64,000 bases of DNA from Podocnemis expansa (taxonomy: Eukaryota; Chordata; Testudines; Podocnemididae), in the NCBI GenBank assembly GCA_007922195.1, contig ML682067.1, positions 2,364,495 through 2,428,494 on the forward strand, in the 5' to 3' direction. A program made the position numbers and the translations under genes. Below, one piece after another: positions 36,688 to 48,679 of the stretch; the first letter of the stretch is position 1, and each line of letters begins with the position of its first letter. Below the pieces are notes generated by a model. The model made no database searches, was not told the origin of the DNA, and saw nothing but the letters and a program-made list of their open reading frames with translations.

Positions 36688-37018
36688 CAAAGCCTTTTCT
36701 ATTGAAAGCATGTATTGATGTGCTAGGAAGATCAAATTTATTCACAATTCCCTCTTTGGATTCTTTTAATAATGCTGTCTCTGAAGTCTTCCCTTCCCCT
36801 ACCATCCTTTTGTTTAATTTTGCTTATTATTCATAGATTTTTTTGGAAATATTTTCCTGGGGTCATTTGTGCCCTGAATATATAGACTAATGACTAACTG
36901 TGACATGTTGGTCCCCAAATCTGGTCCAGTGTGCTGCTCTGATCTCCTGGTCTCCACACTTGAATGCCAATTTACCCACTTTTGCCAGGTGACCACTTGC
37001 TCCTGAGTTAGTCTCATA
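36069..37018. other. Non-coding stretch with an AT microsatellite
   Basis: No gene recognised. The stretch contains a long (TA)n run at 36653-36682. The segment 36850-37018 shows no repeat that I can name. Confidence 0.5.
36653..36682. repeat. (TA)n microsatellite
   Basis: About 15 uninterrupted TA dinucleotides. It produces the short tyrosine/isoleucine runs in frames on both strands, which are therefore not genes. Confidence 0.95.
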
Positions 37019-37843
37019 GGGTATGTCTACACTTAGACTTGAATTCAAATTGATGACAGTCAATTGGAATTCAATTAAATGCATGGCCACACTCACTTTC
37101 CTCAATTCGAACTGAGGAACTCCTGAGTTCGAATTGATGAAAGCTGATTTTGAATTGGTCAAATCTCGTTTGACTTCGAAGTCCGGGTCAATTCGAACCT
37201 AATAATTTGAATTGACCCAGTATGGCCATGTCAGTTCAAACTCACTGAGTTCAAACTGACAAGGGTCAAACTCCCTCCCAGGGTGCCATGTACCCTGGGA
37301 GGAATGCCAGCCCTTCAGCACGTGTGGCCTGCAGCCCCACAGGTGACTCCACCCCCCCCCCGCGCATGTCTGCTCCCTAAGGGATTCCCCCAGCCCAGTG
37401 CTGACAGCGCAGCCAGGGCAGGGGAGAAGGGATTCCCCAGGTTGCGCTGACAGCATGGGGTGGGGGAATCTCTTCTCCCCTATCCCCACTGTGCTGTGGG
37501 GGGGGTGCCCTGACCCCAGGGAGCCTTGGGCGGGGAAAAACAGCACAGCAGCTACAGCTGGGCAGAGGATGCTTTTCCCTGTGCCGGGCTCAGAGTGCTG
37601 GAGCCTGGCAGGGGATTGGGTGGTGGCATGGCCCTTCTAGGGGTCATGTTGCCACACCTTCCATGGTGCCTCTCCTTCAATTTGAATCAGCAAGTCCAGG
37701 TCATGGTCATGCTAATTTGGATTGGAGTTTCATTTGTGGCCATGTCAGTTCAAATGGACTGAATTCGAACTAAGAATTATTAGTTCGAATTGACTAGTTC
37801 GAATTCAGTCATTCGAATTGACCCTCTAAGTGTAGATATAACC
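37019..37843. mobile_element. Harbinger-type MITE, AATTCGAATT family (copy D), 825 bp
   Basis: The ends are GGGTATGTCTACAC and GTGTAGATATAACC with ATA on both sides (37016-37018, 37844-37846). Terminal regions hold the palindromic words GAATTCGAACT and AGTTCGAATTGA. The interior is GC-rich and non-coding. At 37647-37668 it shares ATGTTGCCACACCTTCCATGG with the right part of the coding element (near 58311) and, inverted, with element E (near 59160). It lies exactly at the 3' terminus of a CR1. Confidence 0.82.
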
Positions 37844-39592
37844 ATAGACTCTAAGGTCAGAAGGGACCAATATGATCATCTAATCTGAGTTCCTGCACAA
37901 CACAGGCCACAAAACCTCACCCACACACTCCTGCAATAAACCTCTAACCTATGACTGAATTATGAAAGTCTTCAAACCATGATTTAAAGACTTAAAGATA
38001 CAGAGAATTCCTCCAGCAAGTGAGCCATGCCCCACACTACAGAGGAATGTGAAAACCCCCCAGAGCTCCAGCCAATGTACCCCAGGAGAAAATTCCCTCC
38101 TGACCTGTAATATGGTGATCAGTTAAACACTGAACATGTGGGTAAGGCTCACCAGTCAGTCACCTGAGAAAGAATTCTCAGTAATAACAGAAACATCCAA
38201 TTGTCCTTCTCAGGTCACTGTTACATCCACCATCACCAGTAGTCAAATCTCAGTCAATTGCCAAACTAAGTTATCCCATCACATCATCCTCACCATAAAT
38301 TTATTGAGCTCAGTTTTGAAGGCAGTAATGTTTTTTGCCCCCACAGCTTGTCTTGGAAGGCTATTCCAGAATGTTAGCTCTCTGATGGTTAGAAACCTGT
38401 GTCTAATTTCAAGGTTAAATTTCCTGATGGACAGTTTGTATCCATTTGTTCTTGAGTCCACATTGGAGGTCTACTGAAATAATTGCTTTCCCTCTCTAGT
38501 ATTTATCCCTCTGGTTTATTTAAAGATAGTAATCATATCGCCCCCTCAACCTTCTTTTGGTTAGGCTAAACAAGCCAACCTCTCCTCTCATAAGGCAGCT
38601 TTTCCATTCTTCAGATCATCCTTGTAGCCCTTCTCTGTCCCTGTTCCAACTTGAATTCATCTGTCTTACACATGAAGGCCCAGAACTGCACACAGTATTC
38701 CAGATGTAGTCTCATCAGTGCCTCGTGTAATGGTACTAATGCCTCCCTATCTCTGCTGGAAATAACCCTTCTGATACATCCTAGGACCGCACTAGCTTTT
38801 TTTCATAGTCACATCATTCTGATGGCTCATAGTCATCCTGCGATCAACCAGCACTCCCAGGTCCCTTTCCTTCTGTGTCACTTCCAACTGATGTGTGCCC
38901 AACTTATAGGAAAAATTCTTATTTGTCCTGACATACATGACCATGCACTTCCTGTTATTAAATTTCATTCTATTCCTAATAGTCCAGTTTATAAGGTCAT
39001 CCATATCATTCTGCATGATAGCCTGATCCTCTTCTGTACCTCCCAACTTTGTGTAGTCTGCAGACTTAATTATCACAGTCCCACTTTTTGAGCCAAGGTC
39101 GATAACAAAAAGGTTAAATATGATTGATCCCAAGACTGATCCCTAAGGAACTCCATCAGTAACCTCCGTTTAGGTTGACAGTTCATCCTTCAGTATGACC
39201 TGCTGTAGCCTCCCCTTTACCCAGATCCTTATCCACTTCTCTATTTTCATATTAATCTCCATCTTCTGTAATTTAAGTAATACTTTCCTATGTGGAACTG
39301 TAGCAAATGCCCTGCTGAAATCTAAGTAAATTAAGTCCACTGCATTCCCTTTATCAAAAAAAATCTGTTAGCTTCTCAAAAAAAAAAGGAGATCAGGTTG
39401 GGCTGGCACAATCTACAGTTTGTAAAGCCCTGTAATTTATCCCAGTTACCATTATCCTTGATCTCTTTAAGTACCTTCTCTTGCAATTTTTTTCCCCAAG
39501 ACCTTGCATAATACTGATGTCAAACTAGCAGGCCTGTAGTTACTTGGCTCACTTTTATTCCCTTTCTTGAAAATAGGAACTATATATTATAT
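37844..39592 (-). mobile_element. CR1 LINE, long 3' portion, minus strand
   Basis: On the plus strand it starts ATAGACTCTAAGGTCAGAAG (the CR1 terminus) and runs through the 3'UTR (CACACACTCCTGCAATAAACC). The end of ORF2 follows; translated on the minus strand it gives LEIRHRFLTIRELTFWNSLPR. Then comes the RT region with KFNNRKCMVMYVRTNKN and LGVLVDRRMTMSHQN at 39110-38800. Frames are broken by stops. Further 5' sequence is visible up to about 39590 (AGACCTTGCATAATACTGATG, CCTTTCTTGAAAATAGGAA). It is truncated by an LTR-like unit. Confidence 0.88.
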
Positions 39593-39593
39593 T

Positions 39594-40495
39594 TGTCTGT
39601 GCCAGCATCCTATGTGTAATCAGTCCCAGGCAGTGAATGCACACCCTCTGGCCACTCAGGCGATGTTCCCCTAGTGAGCACCCTCAGCCCCAGATTCCAC
39701 AATGGGGACTTCTATCTAACAGGGACTGGGATCTTTCTCCAATCACCACATTCTCATGTCTGTCCATTTAACACTGAAATAGATCATGTCCAGCTTCCCT
39801 CATTCATATCCTCTAAAGTCCACACAGCTTTATATAAAACAAATACTAGTTTATTGCTTGGCGTATAAGTTTTTAAGTGAGTATATAGCAAATCAATGCA
39901 GAATCATTTAATAATGCAGTGAGACATAACCACGAGTAAATAAAAGATATATATTGCATGCTACCCTATAGACTATTAGAAATATGCTCCTCTCTCCACT
40001 CAAGTCTGAGTGTGATGGTTTGCAGCCATCTCTGCCTATTTAAGACAGGGTGCAGTCCATCTTGTAGATGTTTCAAGATGGAGTCTCTCAGGCAAAAAGC
40101 CTCAAGCTGTTCAAAGTTTCTCTCTTTGTTTCCACTCCCCAACCCAGAGGCCCCATTCATCCTGGGCTATGGTGATTTCCTTATAGCTACCTGAACCAGG
40201 AAGGGCACTTTACACTGTCTTTGTTGTGTAAACTCCTCAGCCGCTGTGGTGCCAGAAGAAAGTGCTGTTTGACTTTGTCCCGCCTGAGCCATGTAGCCTG
40301 CTTCACAAGAGCAAACATACATGAAGCTGCAGGAAACATGATACCACAGTAATCACGTAGAATATGTTATGAGCATCCATAAAGGACTCTTGCATGGCAT
40401 GACTGGCATCAAATAATACAATCAGAGTGCAAAAGTGAACAGAAAAATCATATTGCTTATAGCCAAGGGGTGCACAGACATGCATCCTGTCACAC
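39594..40495. mobile_element. LTR-like unit following the CR1
   Basis: A 0.9-kb segment with TGTCTGTGCC at the left and CTGTCACA at the right, so TG...CA termini. The size and an AATAAAAG-like signal near 39940 fit a solo LTR; its complement begins TGTGACAGGATGCATG. No matching short flanking duplication was found and no coding part is attached. Frames inside are short and without domain. Confidence 0.42.
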
Positions 40496-41160
40496 TAAAA
40501 TAATTCAACATTTTTTGAAAAAGTAAGTAAAGTTTTACGTATCGAAAAGCCAGAGTTTGTACTATTTCCTGGATGTTCTCAGGCCCCACATCACATCTGA
40601 TAGCATTTACAGGAAAGATCTCAGCAGTAGCCTGTGTACTGCTAACTCACAAGACAGCAGTAATGCTTGCACTGAAAATAGAGGGCATGTTGCATCTTTT
40701 TAGTATGGCAGCACAAGCATCACCACTGAAGTGAAAGCTGAGTTGCTCTTTCCATTATAAACCTCACTTAGGGTGGTTTCTTAGCTAATAAACATGTCAC
40801 GAAAAACAGAGTTTTGAAGCAAATGAAGGGCTTGAGACAAAGCTTGTTGGTATTAATGGAAATATTTCCATGGCCTTCACTGGACTTTTAATCAGTTCCT
40901 GACTGCAAAAACCTGATGTACAAGTGACATTGTTCTTGTGGGTGTTCAGCTGAGGGAGTTCAGCTGAACTGCTCACATGAGTAAAGCTACTCACACACTC
41001 AAGTGTTTAAAGGCTCTGGCCTGTCATCTGCCTCAAGTTAAAACTCTCTGCAACTGATTGCTTGCTAGAAATTCAAATAATGTCCAAAAAGGCTGTGAAT
41101 CTGTTAAACCATTTTGAAGAGTAAAGGTAGTTTATAAACAAAACAAAACGCTGTTTTAAA
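40496..41160. other. Non-coding stretch
   Basis: No gene or confident repeat recognised in 0.66 kb of AT-rich sequence. Confidence 0.5.
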
Positions 41161-41399
41161 CTAATGGCAGGGGGGGAGCTAATAAGTGCAGAGGACCCCC
41201 ATGTACTGGGAAGAATTATTCCTTAGGGATGAATTTATTAAAGGGAGAAATTCTATATCCTAGTAAACAGGATAGAAAAAAATTGGGAAAGTACAGGTAG
41301 GAGCTAGTGAGGAACAGTTAAACACAAGAGTCCTATTTAAACACATGAAAGCATGTAACTAAAATGCTTGCGTACTAATATTAGACAACCAAGTAATAG

Positions 41400-42035
41400 A
41401 ACAAACAAGGAATCTGGTGGCACTTTTAGAGACTAACACATTTATTTATTGCACGAGTTTTCATGTGAGAAAATCCCACTTTGTCAGATGCTTGAACATG
41501 AGTAATTTACAGAATAGGAGCAAAATAAATGTAGGGGGTGTAAATCATAGGATAGGGGGTCAGCAACCTTTGCCAGCCCCTATGCCAGCCCTGCCTGCTG
41601 CACCCACAGCAGGTGCCAGGGTCGGGGCCAAAAGGAGGCAGGGCCAGGCCTTTGGTTCGGGGCCAGCTCCTGCCCTCTTTGGTGGGTAGCCGCTGTGGAC
41701 AGCTCTCACCCCCACTGGCAGGCAGCCTCCAGGTTGCGGTTGTGGCCTGTTCCCACCCCCACTGGGGGTCAGCTTCTGGCTCTGGGGTTGGAGCGTGAAG
41801 CAGGTGGGCCAACCCACCCCACTCCCTCTAGCCCTGGCGAGCAGGGGGCCTGGAACCACACACCACAGGTTCTTTGTCCATGCTGGCCACACACACCAGA
41901 GGGGAAAGCGTGGCCAGCGGGGGCCTGGAACCGTGGCACCACATGCTGCCTAGGCTTGACCCCTCTGCCATTTTTGGCACAGGTGCCAGAGGTTGCCAAT
42001 TGCTGTCATAGAATCAGGTCAAACTATTACAGCTC
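41400..42035 (+). repeat. Interspersed retroposon 'X', split by a hAT MITE
   Basis: The left half (41400-41552) reads GGTGGCACTTTTAGAGACTAA, CACATTTATTTATTGCACGAG and CCCACTTTGTCAGATGCTTG. It resumes at 42006-42035 with CAGGTCAAACTATTACAGC, which matches CAGGTCATACTGTAACAGC in the intact copy at 51850-51868. The join of the two halves across the hAT supports both assignments. Confidence 0.72.
41553..42005. mobile_element. hAT-type MITE, 453 bp, GC-rich
   Basis: Starts TAGGGGGTCAGCAACCTTTG and ends CCAGAGGTTGCCAATTGCTG; terminal repeats of the CAGGGGTCAGCAACC type. Flanks are TCATAGGA (41545-41552) and TCATAGAA (42006-42013), 7 of 8 identical. The GC-rich centre gives long chance frames on both strands. 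It is related to the element at 54208-54728. Confidence 0.8.
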
Positions 42036-42089
42036 CAATATGGCTACACAGCAGAGTAAAAGAGACAGTTAATGGCAAACAGAGGTAAA

Positions 42090-42496
42090 CTAGGGGCTGG
42101 GAGGCCGCTGGGCCTCTCCACCAATGGGTCCTTACTGTCTGGGGCCCCACTTCCCTGCTTAGGGCCTTGGCCCCCTGCAGGTGGGCTGGTGCTGGGGCAC
42201 CCTTGGTCCAGAGGCCAGGGCATTGGGGCTGACTGGCAGGCATGATGAAGCTTCGAGGGTCGCACTGGAGGCCACACTGCATGCCAGTCAACCTCGCCTC
42301 CTGAGCGGAGCAACTGGTCACGCTGGCCCCCCCCTCACCCCCTGGGGCTGGACCATCTGGCCCAGGGGTGGGGCAGAAGCACAGAGCCCAGTCTCTGGGC
42401 CGGCCTGCCCTGCACCCTGCCCCACCCAGCAGCATTGGAAGGGCGGTGGGGCCCCTGGGCATGGGCCCCATAGGCCCATGCATTAATCTGCCCCTG
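42090..42496. mobile_element. hAT-type MITE, 407 bp, in CR1
   Basis: Borders CTAGGGGCTGGGAGG and CATTAATCTGCCCCTG with flanks GAGGTAAA (42082-42089) and GAGGCAAA (42497-42504), 7 of 8 identical. CR1 sequence is continuous when it is removed. The 206-codon minus frame 42639-42019 spans this element and host sequence and is therefore spurious. Confidence 0.75.
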
Positions 42497-43212
42497 GAGG
42501 CAAACCGGCATCCTCTAAAAATTGGAAGCCAGATCCTAGTGAGGAAAATGGGGAGGAACATGAAACTCTGAGAAACCAAGTATAAAAGTATAATAAGGCA
42601 GCCCAAGAAAGAACTTGAACAGCAACTAGATATAGACACAAAAACTAACAGTAATTAAAAAGTAATACACAAGAAGGAGGAAGCCTGCCAAACGTTCCAT
42701 AGGGCCACTAGACAGCTGAGGTGCTAAAGGAACACTTAAAGAAGAAAAAGCCATTGCAGAGAAGTTAAATGAGTTCTTTGCATCAGTCTTCGCTGAAGAG
42801 GATGTGGGGGCAATCCCCACATCTGAGCCACTGTTTTTAGATGACAAATTGGAGGAACTGTCCTAGACTGAGTTGTCATTAAAGAAGGTTTTAGAATGCA
42901 TTGATAAATAGTAATAAGTCACCAGGACCAGATGGTGTTCACCCAGGAATTCTGACCGCAGATAGGAAATAGCTGTACTACTAAATGTGGCATGTAACCT
43001 AACTCTTAAATCAATGTCTGTACTGGATGATTGAAGGATAGCTAATGTAATACCTTTAAAAAAAAAAAAGCCTCCGAACTTCAATACCATGCAAATTGGT
43101 TGAATCTATAGTAAAGTACAGAATCACCAAACAATAGATAAACATATGTTGGGTAGAAGTCAATGTAGCTTTTGTATACAGAAAGTCTGCCTCACCAATC
43201 TATTAGGCTTTT

Positions 43213-44378
43213 GGGGGTATGTCAGCTCTGGAGGCTTAAGTCAACTTAACCTGGCTTAAGTCAACTTGAGTTACTCCAGGGCTATATGTAGAACTTTTCA
43301 AATCGACTTAAGTGTTTGTTTAAATCAACTTAATAACTCCTGCCCTGGAAGTCGACTGAAGCTTTTAAGTCAACTTGACAGGGCAGGAAGTGTCAGACCC
43401 CATCCCCTGCCCTGCCCAGGGTCCCAATTGGGGTCTGGAGCCCAATCCAGCTCCAGGGGCCCAATCCAGTCCCAGCTGCCACCAGCAAGTGCCTGGGAGC
43501 CTGATCAGGCACCCAGCCCCCCATTTGTGGCAAGGAGCTGAGACCCAGCTCCTGCCAACAGCGGCAAGCGGCGCAGAGCTGGATCCAGCCCCAAGTCACT
43601 TGCCACAAGCCGCTCGGAGCCATCCGGCCCCAAGCTGCTTGCCACCACCAGCAGGGGGCTGGGCAGCCTGGCCAATTTCACAGGCTACGCCTGATCTCAG
43701 GGGTAGCCTGTGAAATTGAACAGGCTGGTCCACTGGGCTGTCTCCACAGTGACAATTTAGTCAGCTGACTGGGCTGTCTCCCCAGTGGCAGCCTTTCTGC
43801 CACCAGGTAGACAGCCCAGTGACCCAGCCTGGTCAATTTCACAGGCTGTTCCTGAGATCAGGAGCAGCCTGTGAAATTGATTAGGTTGCCCAGCTGCCTG
43901 GTGGTAGCAGCAAGCAGCCCAGGGCCAGATCCAGCTCTGAGCCTCCTGCCTCCGCTGGCCAGTGGCTTGGGGCCAGACTGGGCTCTGCACCCCTTGCCAC
44001 AGATGGCAGGAGCCAGTTCTCAGCCTCTGTCACCTGCGGCAAGGGGCTCAGGGTCAGATCAGGCTCTCAGCCGCTTGCTGCAGGCGGCAGGAGTCGGCTT
44101 CCAGCCCCCATCGCCTGCAGCAAAGGCAGGGGCCAGATCTGGCTGTCAACTGCCTGCTGGCAGTGGCAGGAGCTGGACTGGGCCCCAGGGGCTGCACTGA
44201 GGCCCCAGAGTCAGGTTGCATCCTGGGGCATGGCAGGGTGTGCAGCCAAAGCCCAGCCCAGGGTAAGTCTACTAGTGTAGACGTACCCTGAAGTCAACTT
44301 CACAAGGTTGACTTTATGTCGACTTAAAGCCAACCTTGTGAAGTCAACTTAAAAATAGCCCCCAGTGTACACATAGCC
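43213..44378. mobile_element. Harbinger-type MITE, TTAAGTCGACTTAA family (copy C1), 1166 bp
   Basis: The left end is GGGGGTATGTCAGCTC, the right end AGTGTACACATAGCC, and perfect TTT flanks remain (43210-43212, 44379-44381). Terminal zones are rich in CTTAAGTCAACTTAA and TTAAGTCGACTT words. The centre (43380-44290) is GC-rich and built of loosely repeated units of about 50-60 bp with GGATCCAGCCCC and GGCTTGCCGC-like themes. It also holds a large inverted repeat, TGATCTCAGGGGTAGCCTGTG (43691-43711) against TGTTCCTGAGATCAGG (43846-43861). It splits a CR1. No domain is visible in its frames. Confidence 0.8.
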
Positions 44379-44834
44379 TTTGAGAGTGCCAAGAAGCATG
44401 TGTACAAGGGTGCTGCAGATGGCATAGTGTACTTGGACTTTTAGAAAACCTTTTACGAGGGCCCTCACCAAAGGCTGCTAACCAGATATGAGTAAGAAGG
44501 AAAGTCCTCCCATGGAGCCATAATTGGTCAAAAGGTAAGAAACAAAGGGTAGAACTAAATGGTCAGTTTTTACACTGGAGAGAGGTAAATAGTGATGCTC
44601 CCCAAGGATCTGTACTGGGACCTGTATATTTCATGTATTTATTAATGATCTGGGAAAAGGCGTGAACTTGCAAAGTTTGCAGATGATACAAAAAATCACT
44701 CAAATTAAGTCCAGACTGACTCTCGGAAGAGTTACAAAGGGATCTTACAAAACTGGGTGATTGGGAAAAAAAATATAAAAAGATAAGATATAATTCAGTG
44801 TTGATACATGCAAAATGAAGTACACTAGAAAAAA

Positions 44835-44985
44835 TAATCCCAGTTACACAAACAAAACAAAAAAAGATGACTATTCCCACCCCAAAGAGTTTACAAGCTA
44901 AATAGAAGGTAAGAAACAACAAACGGAGGCAGTCAGACAGATTGGGGACCACAAGAAACTGAGCCAATATTAATTCAGCATGATT
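44835..44985 (-). repeat. L3-like tail repeat, minus strand, in CR1
   Basis: On the plus strand CACCCCAAAGAGTTTACAAGC, then AAATAGAAGGTAAGAAACAAC, then GAGGCAGTCAGACAGATTGGG. It is the reverse complement of the copy at 46335-46470, with few differences. The 134-codon minus frame over it is not a gene. Confidence 0.75.
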
Positions 44986-45790
44986 GGCAGTGAATAATTT
45001 TCTAAAAGCATCTGCTTAATGTGCAGCAAGAGTCAAAAAAGTTAACAGAATGTCATGACGTATTAGGAAATGGATAGCTAAAAAGACAGAAAATATCCTA
45101 ATGCCATTATATTAATTGATAATATATCCACAACTTGAATACTGCGTTTAGTTCTGATCTATCTCAAAAAAGATATAGAGGGATTGGAAAAGGTAAAAAG
45201 AAAGGCAACAGAAATGATTAGGAATATGAAATAGTTGTCATACAAAGAGAGATCAAAAAAACTGGGAGTGGTCATCTCAGAAAAGAGACAGCTGTGAGGC
45301 GTATAATAGACGGCTGTACAATCAGGAATAGTATGGAGAGAGTGAATAGGGAAATGCTACTCTTCACATAACACAGGAACTAGGGGTGATCCAATGAAAT
45401 TAATAGGCAGCAGGTTTAAAAAACACGAACAGAAGTACTTCTTCACACAATGCCCAGGCAAACTGTGGATCTTATTACCAAAGGATGTTGCAAAGGCCAA
45501 AAGTGGCTATTTATATGGTAAATGGGTTAAAAAAATCAGATAAATTCAGGGAGGATAGATGCATCAGTGCTATTAGCCAACATGGTCAGGGATGTAGCCT
45601 CTGCTCTTGGTGCCCTTAACCCTTCAAATGACAGAAAGTAGGTCTGGATAACAGAGGAGGCAACTCAAAATTACCCTCTTTTAGTCATTCTCTCCAGTGC
45701 TTCTGGCATTGACCATTTTTCAAGACAGACTACTGGGCTAGATGAACCATTGGTCTGGCCCAACATAGCGGTTCTTATGTTCTTATAGTC

Positions 45791-46334
45791 TTACCTGTTA
45801 AAAAATATTTTAAAGATGGAAAACTATTCCAAAATGTGGTCATTTTAAGGTATTTTGTTAATAACTGTATTAATCAATGTTAAAAGCAGGCCAGTTTTTA
45901 AAATTAAATCGTTGTTGAAATTCTTATGTGTAGCATACAGCAACATTTATTGTACTTGTTGCCAAACAGTTAATTCCAAACCACTTCTTCAAGAACGAAA
46001 GAAAATTCTGTGATAATTCTGTGAAAGCAGTATATATGTAAGCCCTCCCATGGTTGTAGGGTTCAGCTATCTTATTTTTGTATGTATATATTTAATTTGA
46101 GGGGGATTTCCAAAGGCACACAAGGCAGTTAGATGCAGCTCTTTCTGTAAATCAGTGGGATTTGCATTTGCCCTGTCCCTCACACTTGCAAGGAGCACCC
46201 TATAAATATCCACAAAACTACCTCATTGTCCTTCAGGTTCCTCCTTAAAACTCTTCCTTGCCATGATACCTACAAAAACTGAACAATGATTTGGCAGCCG
46301 ACATGCAGAAATCATTTCTGAGCATGATGATTTA
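45791..46334. other. Non-coding stretch
   Basis: AT-rich; no gene or repeat assigned. Confidence 0.5.
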
Positions 46335-46535
46335 ATATTGGCTCATTTTCTTGTGCTCCCCAATCTGTCTGACTGCCTCTGTTTGTTGTCTCTTATCTTC
46401 TATTTAGCTTGTAAACTCTTTGGGGTAGGAACTGTCATTGTTTTGTTTTGTTTGTACAGCACCTTGCACAGTGAGTCCCAGTCAATGACTAGGGCTTATG
46501 GGGCTAATACAAATAATAAATAATAATACAAACAA
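46335..46535 (+). repeat. L3-like tail repeat, plus strand
   Basis: Contains CCCCAATCTGTCTGACTGCC, CTTGTAAACTCTTTGGGGTAG, TTGTACAGCACCTTGCACA and ends in ACAAATAATAAATAATAATAC. It is one of the best preserved copies in the window, with its terminal A/T-rich microsatellite. Confidence 0.8.
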
Positions 46536-47029
46536 TAGTAATCGAATGTCCTTTGTGCCTTTGAAAATTGTTCCCAGAATAAATGGAAACACAGTTGATA
46601 GTCTGCAACTGAGTGCTCTAATCCACATCGCACATTCACACAAAGATTCCAATGTTCGTTTTAGAGATTAGGAAGCCTGCACAATGGCTAGAACTATGGC
46701 AAAGGTGGTAAAAAAAAATCTGTGCTTTATGGAATCGTTGTGATGGCTATTGGACTGAACGTACCAGCAGAAAAACGAAACATGAAAACTCTACTGGAAC
46801 CCTGGTAGGGTAATTAACTTCTGCTCAGGGAAGAGTGCCTACGTTTCTATGCTGAGCTCCATGGTAATGAAGCTTGTGCTTAAGGAAGGGAAAGGAAGCA
46901 ATGGGACAGACTGTGGTTAAAGTTGAAAGTACTTCTCACAAAGAAAAAGTGTTATATGTTGTTTATGAACGGGGAGAAGGTCTGGGCAAAGGCAGAGGTC
47001 TGGGATGGCTTCAGCGGTAGAAGGGAGAG
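46536..47029. other. Non-coding stretch
   Basis: No gene or repeat assigned. Confidence 0.5.
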
Positions 47030-47526
47030 CAGAGCTGTAACTATCTATTCTGGCACCCAGAGCAAGCAGCCCCAAAGGCTGCCTCCCAGCCCGGCCCTGA
47101 TCTGGCACAGAGCCCAATCCATCCGCACCTGTCGCCAAAAGGCAGTGGGGACCTGGATCCGGCCCCAGCTGCCACTGATAAGCAACAGGGACCTGGATCT
47201 GTCTCCAGCTGCCTTCTTGTGGTGGCTTGGGATGGACCCAGCTCTCTATCACTGCTGGCACAGCAGGGAACCAGATCTGTCTGCAGCCGCTGCTGGAAGG
47301 CAGGGTTGGAAGCCCCAGCAGTGCCAGAAGCCCCAGCAATGCTGGAATTTAGAAGGAGCAGGGGATGGATCCAGCTCACTGCAGAGGCTGGGGATGGATC
47401 TGGCTCCTTGGGGGTGGTGAGGAGCTGGATCCATCCCCAGGCAGGGAGCTGGATCTGTCCCTGGTGCCTTCTAAAAATTCAGCTGTGGGGCTTTGCCTCC
47501 TTGCCCCCCACCTAGTTATGGCCCTG
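47030..47526. mobile_element. hAT-type MITE, 497 bp, with internal degenerate repeats
   Basis: Ends CAGAGCTGTAACTATC and TAGTTATGGCCCTG (terminal repeat CAGRGCYRTAACTA). Flanks are AGGGAGAG (47022-47029) and AGGAAGAG (47527-47534), 7 of 8 identical. The centre is a series of related GC-rich units containing GGATCTGTC and GGATCCAGC words about every 40-60 bp, which keeps frames open on both strands for up to 165 codons without meaning. Confidence 0.75.
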
Positions 47527-47534
47527 AGGAAGAG

Positions 47535-48679
47535 ACATATCTACCGTCATCCCAACAAAGAATCAATCACCTGATCACTGACTCTTGGTTTCCTCTATAA
47601 TCCTGACCTGCACAACTTTCAAATATGGCATTTTGTGTGCATGATGCCATTTACATTTCAGATGTATGACAAAATGACCAGTTGAAAATCCACTTTGACA
47701 TAATTAACAAAATGTCAAGTTTCAAGCTATTGCTGAAACTTAGAAACATGCAAGGCTTTTGCCTTTGGACATAATCAAGACAACATGTTTGGTATGGATT
47801 TATCCTTAAAAAGCAAAGTAAAAGCAGATGAAGTGTATTTATAGACTCATCAGCCAATAAATGGATGAAAGGAAAAGAGAAATTAATGGGAAAATGTCAG
47901 CCAGGATGGAGGAGGGACTCACTGTGAAGTTCATGTCCAGACCAACTATTTGGAGTTAATTCCAAAGGCAGAGGTCTCTTGATTTACAGTAGAAGAATTG
48001 ACACTTTATCTGCAGTAAATTTAAAATAAATAGTCAAGGAGTCCTGTTGTCTAAGATTCTTTAACCAGACTCTACCTTAGAAAGGTAGGAACTAGGAAAC
48101 ATTTAAATTAAGCCATGTGGAAAGGTGTGGTTTTTGATTTGAAGCTCAGACCCCTAAATAAATGGGCAAGGTAGTAAAAAAAAGTTGCAAAATTAATTTA
48201 GAATTCCTCACTCTACCCAATTCCATATAAAGTGTATGTGTGTCTGTGTGCATGTGTGAGACAGATATGAAAATGAAAGGCAAGCCAGAGCTATAAAAGG
48301 ATGTTGACCCTTTGTCATATTTGCTCTCTCATTAAGCTGAAAATAGAACTCTTTGAGAGCATACCCTCATCTTCAGAAATTCATTTTCAGCAACATTAGA
48401 GACAGGCAGAAGTAGAAAGAAATAAAGCGCCAGAGTACAGGTGGAAGGCAGGACAGCATAGCAGTACAGGTTTTTGACACAGAATCATCCCGTTTTTGTT
48501 TTTGTTTTGTTTTTTTTTAAAAGTACCTTTTATGAATTTGGTAAAAATATCTCAAATTCCATTAAAATCCTATAGTTTAATCTCGGTCTCCCTTTAAAGG
48601 AAAGGGATATTTCAGAGCAGACATAATGAAAGCCATCTCAAGGAAATGAGGTCAGAGTAATCAAGTAGGTAGGGTTATT
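47535..48679. other. Non-coding stretch
   Basis: No gene is recognised. There is a weak (TG)n tract at 48234-48260 and a T-run near 48490-48518. Confidence 0.5.

Larger units (their letters stand above)
41161..45790 (+). mobile_element. CR1 LINE, long plus-strand copy with several nested insertions
   Basis: The certain part begins near 42036 and 42497 (ATGGCAAACAGAGG joined to CGGCATCC, AAAAATTGGAAGCC). It runs through the region before RT at 42745-42800 (AATGAGTTCTTTGCATCAG), the RT start (NKSPGPDGVHP, near 42910) and the FADD-type active site (KFADDT, near 44675), to the 3' end at 45787 (GGGCTAGATGAACCATTGG, then the terminal octamer TTCTTATG repeated). The stretch 41161-41395 may be its 5' part, with weaker support. 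Inserted in it are a retroposon-X/hAT pair, a second hAT, a Harbinger MITE and an L3-like repeat. ORF2 is destroyed by stops and these insertions. Confidence 0.75.

Noticed and set aside
42019..42639. 206-codon minus-strand frame, the second longest in the window
   Set aside because: It spans a GC-rich hAT MITE and CR1 sequence, shows no domain, and the opposite strand is equally open. It is a composition effect.
46917..47420. Long frames on both strands (140-165 codons) rich in Gly, Pro, Ser, Trp
   Set aside because: They lie in the degenerate GC-rich repeats of a hAT MITE bounded by terminal repeats and an 8-bp duplication.
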